Positions 57,901 to 64,000 of a DNA stretch of 64,000 nucleotides are shown piece by piece (the stretch's first letter is position 1; each line of letters opens with the position of its first letter). Position numbers and translations under genes: made by a program. Under the pieces are notes generated by a model. It saw nothing but the letters and a program-made list of their open reading frames with translations. It searched no databases and was not told the DNA's origin. The stretch is from Earliella scabrosa (taxonomy: Eukaryota; Basidiomycota; Agaricomycetes; Polyporales; Polyporaceae): positions 186,001 through 250,000 of the forward strand of contig JABYQQ010000019.1 of NCBI GenBank assembly GCA_022605405.1, read 5' to 3'.

Positions 57901-59762
57901 CTCCAGCTGAAGCGCCTCCTCCAGCCGACGCCCCTGCTCCTCCGCCGCTGCAACCGCCTCAACCGCCTGCTGTACCACCGCCTAAGCCTGCTCACAAGCG
58001 AGGACGTCACCCTCCAGTGGGAGAACAGCCTCCCAGCCTTGCGCGTGACAGACCACGGCGTGAGAATGCGGGTAAACGGTCCGAGTCAAAGACTCGTGAT
58101 AACGTGTACGGCGACGAGCCACCGGCTAAAGTCGATGCCCGGACTGATCCGGATGGCACGCAGCGAGAGGACCAAGCGCTTCTCATGTTTCTCATGGCGT
58201 CTCAGTACAAAACTGGCATTCCAAACTCCCACAAGGAAGCCATGAAGTCGCCTGAAGCTGAGAAATGGCGTGATGCGGAGAAAGCGGAGTATGACTCGTT
58301 GCTCGAGAATAAGACTTGGGTCCTTGTCCCTCGTCCGAAAGATCGGCACGTGGTCTCTAACCGCTGGGTCTATGACATCAAGCATGATGGGCGGTACAAA
58401 GCTCGTCTAGTCGCTAAGGGTTTCACTCAGGTGTGGGGCGAGGACTATCACGAGACCTTCTCCCCTGTGGCGCGGTTCGAGTCTATTCGGTACCTCCTCG
58501 CGCATGCAGCGCTTGAGGACTGGGACATCGAGTCAATGGATGTCAAGACCGCGTTCCTCAATGGCGATCTGGATGAGGAGATCTACGTGGAACAGCCGGA
58601 AGGTTGGATCGTTCCTGGCAAGGAGGATCACGTGTGTCTGCTGAAAAAGGCAATCTACGGTCTTAAGCAGGCATCCCGTCAGTGGAACGTGAAAATCCAT
58701 CAGTCGCTTATTAGCCTGGGATTCAAACGGACCTATTCCGATGCCGGGATCTATGTATATCGGCGACAAGGGGGGGATCACGTCACTATCGTCGTTCTTT
58801 ATGTCGACGATCTACTTCTCCTCGGCGATCAGCCTGGCCACATACAGCACGTGAAGCGTTCGCTTTCTAAGCAGTACAAAATGACGGACTTGGGACCAGT
58901 TCAGCGTTTCCTTGGTCTTCGCATCACTCGTGACCGTGCTACGCGGATCATCGAGATCGACCAGGAAGAGTACATCCAGTCCGTTCTTGAGCGCTTTCAC
59001 ATGGCCGACTGTAAGCCGTCGCGTACCCCGCTCCCTGCTGGTGCTGTTCTAGAGTCATCTGAGCACACCGCCACCGATGCGTCGCGTCAGCGCTATCAGA
59101 GCTTGATTGGCAGTCTTCTGTACGCCATGCTCGGTACGCGGCCCGACATAGCCTTTGCTGTCACGCGGCTTTCGAAGTTCAATGCCAATCCCTCAGACGC
59201 GCATCTTCACTATGCCAAGTATGTCCTCCGGTATCTTCAGGGTACTAAGGCGTACCGGCTGCGCTACCAGGGAGCGTCTAATGACGGTCTGATTTCGTAC
59301 TCCGATTCGGACTGGGCTGAAGACCGTGATGATCGGCACTCTACCTCTGGCTTCATCTTTCTGATGGCAGGTGCTGCTATATCGTGGGCATCGAGGCGTC
59401 AGCCTACCATTTCGCTTTCCTCGACCGAAGCGGAGTATAAAGCGGCCTCTGACACTTGTCGTCAATTGGTGTGGCTGAGGACGTTCGGTGAAGAACTCGG
59501 CGATGACATGTCTCGACCAACTCCCATGTGTCTTGACAATCAGGGGTCTATCTTCCTGTCTGTCAATCCCGTGATCGACCGCCGGACCAAGCACATCGAG
59601 GTTAGATACCACTTCATCCGAGAGCAGGTGGAGTTGGGATCGACCGAGATCTTCTATGTAGCGACTGCGGATCAACTCGCCGACGCTCTGACTAAGAATG
59701 TGCCTTTGGCAATTCAGTCGAAGTTCGTCCAAGAGATTGGTCTTGCTTATGTCACATCTTGA
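54921..59762 (+). CDS. gag-pol: Copia-B gag-pol polyprotein
   Basis: The first ATG is at 55458 (MGDVKLDSIPS), giving 1434 aa. The frame is open from 54921, adding 179 protein-like codons without a Met. Order from that ATG: gag (YTDWSAKMKGYF), zinc knuckle CSHCGGSNHHESNC, Lys-rich linker, protease MDSGASQHI, and integrase (HRRFGHLG, CEGCAWGK; D,D,E in HTDLDGP, RSDRGEEY, QQNGRAERW). A Pro-rich linker leads to reverse transcriptase (FSPVARFESIRYLLA, YGLKQASRQW, YVDD at 58800-58811) and RNase H (SDSDWAEDRDDRHSTSG, SSTEAEYKAASD, DNQGSI, KHIEVRYHFIREQ, ADALTK). All catalytic motifs are intact. It encodes everything needed for retrotransposition in cytoplasmic virus-like particles. Confidence 0.95.
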   Translation: MEPTPASPPSEAEVEDLIDSQSSSDSSDYKPTVDSCQELPHVLDEEYPADSHLHPEDGFWYNCHRSPCPHRYNGVPVQPEDYPDTFKWAFPSPDQEDFLAGVNTALPVASDTPYTTPLPFIVLIPPTPEVIPEPIETLPPPLVELPPPIATPLSPVTPVTTSVDFSEDYLDSSHFLLSIMGDVKLDSIPSLSSANQYTDWSAKMKGYFIFMGCWDVVNGKTKRPTAADKQESWDKLDGQARGMMYMRVAQSFHYILDAEILDTVTTSGSSTTTSREQTAADMWKSLKDKFGTPNSAHVWGQFETLVAEPRMNEQKSLQDQMMRIVNRMDDITKNKVTLSAQMKALLLLSKIPESYRSMISALMATIDVDKVTVEDIMSKTLAEESLRKAGQSANRVSQTKPKPKGPCSHCGGSNHHESNCWDKHPEKKPKGKGKGKGKAKDKDKDKDKGNNKDNQPHAHTVVESQSVNVVASSNIVGSFYPEALVASSENWTAWLMDSGASQHITGDLSDFSEYQPFDTPISFNTADASNMILALGKGTVRGNTWVDGDKVPITLTHVYYIPKLRGRIFSTGTIERNGYSLVQGDGKMCIFDKLPEGAVKFGSTIRIKGRKILEAEYNVLSNIYWAKLELHNGQRVHLNVSRFRTLHRRFGHLGKDALRHLPKNVRGVDSVDSPEDEDEPCEGCAWGKSTRLPFPPSDKRATEPLELVHTDLDGPMRTQAIGGYKYFAGFIDDYSGLARAYYLKSKSDAFQAFLDYKAWAETQTGRKIKKVRSDRGEEYTSTEFSELLRSHGIEHQKTMPGSPQQNGRAERWNRTIVEKAMAMLHQAGLSHGFWQLAVDAAVHIYNRQPMRRHKWQCPITKWDGTVPDVSYFRVFGCKAFVHVQKAKREGKLDKKAVEMIFVGYESGSKGYKFWNPANRSIVVSRDVTFDEESFPARKLPGNHPVTPDDHPFPDDQSDKASEADVDGHEDDLHPEIVPELPDLPPDPPADAQPPPAEAPPPADAPAPPPLQPPQPPAVPPPKPAHKRGRHPPVGEQPPSLARDRPRRENAGKRSESKTRDNVYGDEPPAKVDARTDPDGTQREDQALLMFLMASQYKTGIPNSHKEAMKSPEAEKWRDAEKAEYDSLLENKTWVLVPRPKDRHVVSNRWVYDIKHDGRYKARLVAKGFTQVWGEDYHETFSPVARFESIRYLLAHAALEDWDIESMDVKTAFLNGDLDEEIYVEQPEGWIVPGKEDHVCLLKKAIYGLKQASRQWNVKIHQSLISLGFKRTYSDAGIYVYRRQGGDHVTIVVLYVDDLLLLGDQPGHIQHVKRSLSKQYKMTDLGPVQRFLGLRITRDRATRIIEIDQEEYIQSVLERFHMADCKPSRTPLPAGAVLESSEHTATDASRQRYQSLIGSLLYAMLGTRPDIAFAVTRLSKFNANPSDAHLHYAKYVLRYLQGTKAYRLRYQGASNDGLISYSDSDWAEDRDDRHSTSGFIFLMAGAAISWASRRQPTISLSSTEAEYKAASDTCRQLVWLRTFGEELGDDMSRPTPMCLDNQGSIFLSVNPVIDRRTKHIEVRYHFIREQVELGSTEIFYVATADQLADALTKNVPLAIQSKFVQEIGLAYVTS

Positions 59763-59773
59763 ACGAGTGGGAG
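59763..59773 (+). other. Copia-B polypurine tract
   Basis: GAACGAGTGGGAG, purine-rich, ends directly at the 3' LTR one codon after the polyprotein stop. Confidence 0.6.
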
Positions 59774-60353
59774 TGTTGAACTTAGGGTTATCCGGCACTG
59801 TCCGGACCGATATGTCCCCATATGGACTTGTGGCTATGCGTTCACATGACGCACAGCATGGGCTATGCTTCTTCATTACTATATATAGATAACTCTGCAT
59901 CTGTACGATAGTTCTTTCTTTCCGGACTTTACCTCTACGTACCAGTGCGTTCTACGATGTTCCGGATAGTTCCAGACCTTATGTCTGACTCAGACTTGGT
60001 GCTCATCCTCGCGTCATACTGACTCATCCTCGCACCATAGCCTCGTATGCCTCTTACTCATCGTCTTGTGGCTAACATGTGACTGCTTTCTACGCTTACT
60101 CAGCTACCTTCCCTACGTCTATATAAGCAGCTCACATTTCGCCTCTGCTCTTCAGTCGTTCGCTCACTGACTGAAGAGTAAGTCTCATACATACATATGC
60201 TCTCTACTTACTCACTGACTAAGTACTTGTAGTCTCTCTCTGTTCGACTTACAGGTACTTATCTATGCAATATAGTCGTTCGCTCACTGACTGAAGATCT
60301 CTCTCTGTTCGACTTACAGTCGGCTCCCAGCCTTCCAGGTCTGAAGTTCATCA
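59774..60353 (+). repeat. Copia-B 3' LTR
   Basis: 580 bp, no difference seen from 53819-54398. Confidence 0.95.
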
Positions 60354-60662
60354 CTCCACCTTGGCGGTGTCGACAGTCCCAGCGACGGTGGTGGAAGAAG
60401 TCGTACTCGTGCTCGTTCCGGTTGTTGTTGTTCCGCTCGTGGATGTCCTGGTCGTGGACACCTTGGAGGGCGTGGTTGTGCTCGTGGCTGCCTGGGCCGC
60501 TTGCCCGGCTGCTCCTGTCGGTGCCGTGGGCTCCTTCGACGTCCCATCGAGGTTCCCCAGTACACCTTTCGCATCGGCAGCCCAGGCCAACCGGGCCTTG
60601 TACAAGACCCAATTGCCGCCGCCGCTCTCGAGCTTCGGAAGGCGGATGGACCTATTAGACAC
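60354..60662 (-). pseudogene. Copia-A gag N-terminus (separated by Copia-B)
   Basis: 103 codons beginning SNRSIRLPKLESGGGNWV, a typical Copia gag start that binds and packages RNA. A Thr/Ser-rich stretch follows up to VDTAKVE, where Copia-B is inserted. The expected initiator is GTG (60660-60662) instead of ATG, and no upstream in-frame ATG is visible. Confidence 0.75.
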
Positions 60663-60712
60663 GAGTAGAATTCGAAGTTGATAGTTTGATGTACGCAGTA
60701 GCCGCCTAGAAG

Positions 60713-60727
60713 GCAGGGCTCATAACC
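60713..60727 (-). other. Copia-A primer-binding site
   Basis: On the minus strand GGTTATGAGCCCTGC, the same initiator tRNA-Met anticodon-arm complement as in Copia-B (15 nt shared). Confidence 0.7.
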
Positions 60728-60730
60728 TAA

Positions 60731-61020
60731 TGAAGATACTACTTAGTCGTGCACGTACAGCGGGTCTAATGATATTGATATGTACCTAATGAAGGTACTA
60801 CTACAAGTACATAGTCAGCGGGGACTCGAACAGATACAAGAATACACGGAGATGCTCACCTCAGTCGTGCGCGTACAGCGGGACTGAGGTGAGAGGATGC
60901 GGGGCGGTAAGCTTAAGTACAGCGAGTCGTACAAGACGCGGGTCAAGATACGTATGATACAGGGGGTCCAAGACAAGCGCACCCGAGGCGGTGCGCGGTA
61001 CATAGAGGCATGTTGTCACA
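60731..61020 (-). repeat. Copia-A 5' LTR (boundaries inferred)
   Basis: The inner edge (TTCA before TTA and the priming site) is fixed by the primer-binding site. The outer edge is guessed at TGTGACAACATG on the minus strand. The second LTR is lost, so the length (about 290 bp) cannot be confirmed. GTCGTGCACGTACAGCGGG and GTCGTGCGCGTACAGCGGG form a short internal repeat. Confidence 0.4.
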
Positions 61021-61284
61021 GGGAATGGATGCGATTGCGAATGGATGCACGCTTGTCGCGGGGTTCCGCCGCGCTGGCGCGCGTGGATCTTCAACACGGT
61101 AGACGTGTCTCTTCGACTTGTCCGGGGCAGAGTGCGGCGCAATGCCGGGACATCGGGCAGGGCAAGTCGGGCAGGGCGCGCCGGTTGCCAAATGTGGCTG
61201 ATCGTGTTTGGCCTTGTTGACCTAAGCGCTGGATTGGTTGGAATTGGCTTCAATCATGGGGGTGGAGAAACCTTCTCTAGCAAG
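61021..61284. other. GC-rich spacer between Copia-A and the satellite
   Basis: About 260 bp, no gene or repeat recognised. It changes abruptly to AT-rich satellite at about 61285. Confidence 0.4.
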
Positions 61285-62680
61285 GTAATAATACATCATG
61301 CCCGCTCTATTAATTGCCGTGGTCTCGGTTTGTCACTGCGGATAATTACTATGCACCAAATCAATGCATCATGCTCGCTCTATTAATTGTCGTGGTCTCC
61401 CATGGCCGCTGCAAATAATGACTATGCTCCAAATCAATGCATTGTGCTCCATCCGTGTATTGCTGTGGTCTCGCACGGCTGCTGCAAATAATGACTATGC
61501 TCCAAATCAATGCATTGTGCTCGCTCTATTAATTGCCGTGGTCTCGCACGGCCGCTACAAATAATTGGCAGACACCAAATCACCGTGCTCGCTCTATTAA
61601 TTGCCGTGGCCTCGCACGGTCACTGCAAATAATCACTATGCACCAAAACAATACATCGTGCCTGCTCTATTAATGGTCGTGGTCTCGCACTGCCGCTCCA
61701 AACAATTGGCTGACATTTAATCACTGTGCTCACTTTATTAATTGTCGTGGTCTTGTACAGTCACTGCAAATAATCACTATGCACCAAATCAATGCATCGT
61801 GCTCGCTCTATTGATTGGCGTGGCCTCGCACGGCCGCTCCAAATAATTGGCAGACATCTAATCACTGTGCTCACTTTATTAATTGCCGTGGTCTCGCACG
61901 GTCACTGCAAATAATCACTACACAGCAAATCAATGCATTGTGCTCGCTCTATTAATTGCCGTGGCCTCGCACGGTCACTGCAAATAATCACTATGCACCA
62001 AATCAATGCATCGTGCTCGCTCTATTGATTGGCGTGGCCTCGCACGGCCGCTCCAAATAATTGGCAGACATCTAATCACTGTGCTCACTTTATTAATTGC
62101 CGTGGTCTCGCACGGTCACTGCAAATAATCACTACACAGCAAATCAATGCATTGTGCTCGCTCTATTAATTGCCGTGGCCTCGCACGGTCACTGCAAATA
62201 ATCACTACGCAGCAAATCAATGCATTGTGCTCGCTCTATTCATTGCCGTGGTCTCGCACGGCCGCTCCAAATAATTGGCAGACATCTAATCACTGTGCTC
62301 ACTTTATTATTTGCCGTGGCCTCGCACGGTCACTGCAAATAATCACTATGCACCAAATCAATACATTGTGCTCGCTCTATTATTTGCCGTGGTCTCGCAC
62401 GGTCACTGAAAATGGTCACTATGCACCAAATCAATGCATCGTGCTCGCTCTATTAATTGCCGTGGCCTCGCACGGTCACTGCAAATAGTCACTATGCACC
62501 AAATCAATGCATCGTGCTCGCTCTATTAATTGCCGTGGCCTCGCCCGGCCACTACGAATAATTGGCAGACACCAAATCACCGTGCTTGCTCTCTTAATTG
62601 TCGTGGTCTCGCACGGTCACTGCAAATAATCACTATGCACCAAATCAATGCATCATGCTCGCTCTATCAATCACCAATGT
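61285..62680 (+). repeat. Satellite-like array, 73/68-bp units with 214-bp higher-order period
   Basis: About 19-20 units built on ATTAATTGCCGTGG..TCGCACGGTC. One unit type (about 73 bp) has AATAATCACTATGCACC; the other (about 68 bp) has AATAATTGGCAGACATC. A 73+73+68 block repeats: 61863-62075 matches 62076-62290. ORFs over it are incidental. Confidence 0.85.
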
Positions 62681-62898
62681 CCCCCAAATTCCCATCTGGT
62701 TATCGGTTATAACTGGTCATGAACTAATTGTGAAGTGGCTGTGCTCAAAATTGATGTTTTTGCCAAATTGTAGCCCTGAGGCGTGGGAATCACACGGTAT
62801 ATAGCACTATATATTTTGAAGGAGAACTCAGTGTGATAGAATCAAAATAAACTTGCCCATATTGGGACAGATGATTTGTTATTGGAGTTTGATACGGG
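62681..62898. other. AT-rich spacer, nothing recognised
   Basis: About 220 bp between satellite and fold-back structure. It contains the TATA-rich string TATATAGCACTATATATT near 62799. Confidence 0.35.
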
Positions 62899-63877
62899 TG
62901 CTTGGTCAGGTCATTGCTAGCACAGCGCAGTTAATGACTGACCCACATCTACGTCCATGCAGCTGGCTCAGCTGATTGCTAGCACGGTGCCATTCATCAT
63001 TTCGTGCCTTCTGCCTACATGCAGCGCACTCAGGTAGTTGCTAGCACAGTGCAATGGATTACTGACCCACTTCAGTCTTCACTGCAACAGCTTCAGCAAT
63101 GCCCAAAGTGAGATGGATGCAGACAGGTGTGATGGATCCATTCATTGCATCGCTCTAGCATTGTCCCAGCAATGGTGTTTGTGGGGGAATAATTAACTGC
63201 ATTGATCTAGTGATGCCCCACGTCAGCTGGGCAGAGACAGAGATGGCTCACTCACTGATTGCAACAGCTGATGCAATGCCCTGTGTGGATTGCACAGAGG
63301 TGGAAGCAGACGTGAACAGGTACTGAGGTTGCAGTTGTGGTTTCCAGTCCATGGAGAAGTGTGAAATGCAGTGTACGGGTGGTGACGCAGCAAGGGTGAA
63401 TAATAGATGGGACCACAAGACGTGTTGCGGAATCTGGCGTGCAATGTTCAGTGCTAGCCAGTGAGTGTGAGCAGAAATGGGAGGAAAAGTGTAGTCAGCC
63501 TGTCTCAAGGACTGAGGGCTGTTATTCTCACAAATAAACGGCATGAAACTCTGCGTGCCAGTCAAAACTGCAGGCCCTGTGGGAAGCTGCAAGGATAGTG
63601 CTGTGCATGACTCACAACACACATAGGCCTAAACCCTGACAAGCAGCTTGCAGACCTCCATGGTGTACCGGTTGTGACGCAGCAACAGAATAGAGATGGA
63701 AGTCGCATAATAATTAATCGTGCTGTACTAGCAACACACTGAGCGAGCTGCATGGAGGCAAGAAGGCACAAAATGATGAATGGCACCGTGCTAGCAATTA
63801 GCTGAGCGAGCTGCATGGAGGCAGATGTGGGTCAGTAATTAACTACACCGTGCTAGCAATTACCTGAGCAAGCTGCA
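62899..63877. mobile_element. Fold-back structure with about 165-bp inverted arms
   Basis: The left arm 62899-63062 and right arm 63709-63877 are inverted copies, roughly 85% alike by eye. Each arm is made of two to three tandem monomers around TTGCTAGCAC..GTGCCATTCATCA. They enclose about 650 bp without a recognisable gene (the longest ORF, complement 63248-63622, has no motif). It could be a non-autonomous fold-back/MITE element or an inverted satellite block. I see no clear target duplication. Confidence 0.55.
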
Positions 63878-64000
63878 TCATGAGTGAGCATCAAAGATCA
63901 GTAGATGTGAACAACACGTTGGTGATTGGAGCTATATGGTATGCATGGAATTGCATGTAGCAACCACATTCTTGGTTGGTCTCCTCTGTGCTCGTTTGCA

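Larger units (their letters stand above)
53819..60353 (+). mobile_element. Complete Copia (Ty1) LTR retrotransposon, Copia-B
   Basis: A 6535-bp plus-strand element with 580-bp LTRs (TGTTGAAC..GTTCATCA). By eye I see no difference between them, so insertion is very recent. It is flanked by the 5-bp duplication CTCCA. It sits in the gag of the minus-strand Copia-A, whose reading frame becomes continuous when Copia-B and one CTCCA are removed. Priming site, intact polyprotein and purine tract are all present, so it may be autonomous and active. Confidence 0.95.

Noticed and set aside
62681..64000. Telomere at the right end
   Set aside because: No TTAGGG-type repeats are present.

Overview
The window looks like nuclear DNA of an agaricomycete fungus, most plausibly a polypore. 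The evidence is the many short GT..AG introns (about 48-82 nt), the moderately high GC, amplified F-box-like genes, an XPG/PIN-type nuclease gene, Crypton-like tyrosine recombinase coding, and chromodomain Gypsy and Copia LTR elements. It is accessory, repeat-rich DNA: I see no rRNA, tRNA, CRISPR array or bacterial-style operon.

Layout. (1) 1-12.9 kb: an F-box gene (copy A, cut by the window edge), about 10 kb of decayed sequence without a credible gene, then a second F-box gene (copy B). (2) 12.9-23.2 kb: a block absent from the other repeat units. It holds an XPG-like nuclease gene (7 exons), a 36-bp minisatellite, a 255-bp MITE-like element, and a divergent pair: a tyrosine recombinase gene (minus, 6 exons) and a SAP-domain gene (plus, 6 exons), 186 bp apart. 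(3) 23.2-40.5 kb: more copies of the decayed spacer, F-box copy C (the best preserved, about 459 aa), a spacer duplicated from copy A, and truncated F-box copy D. (4) 40.5-43.5 kb: non-coding, with an 80-bp hairpin array, a polypyrimidine stretch and an AT microsatellite. (5) 43.5-61.0 kb: a nest of LTR retrotransposons. A minus-strand Copia (Copia-A) is split in gag by a complete young plus-strand Copia (Copia-B, CTCCA target duplication, matching 580-bp LTRs). Its 3' end abuts a chromodomain Gypsy with 447-bp LTRs. (6) 61.0-64 kb: a 73/68-bp satellite with a 214-bp higher-order period, then a fold-back structure with about 165-bp inverted arms.

Function. The retroelements are self-contained: gag, protease, integrase, reverse transcriptase and RNase H, with visible priming sites. 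The Gypsy shows a Tf1-like self-priming site, and both Copias carry a site complementary to the anticodon region of initiator tRNA-Met. The recombinase/SAP pair is the best candidate for a poorly described mobile system: a site-specific recombinase with a DNA-binding partner driven from a shared intergenic promoter, inside a roughly 10-kb block that interrupts a repeated unit. All intron boundaries and functions are read by eye and not confirmed by transcripts or searches.
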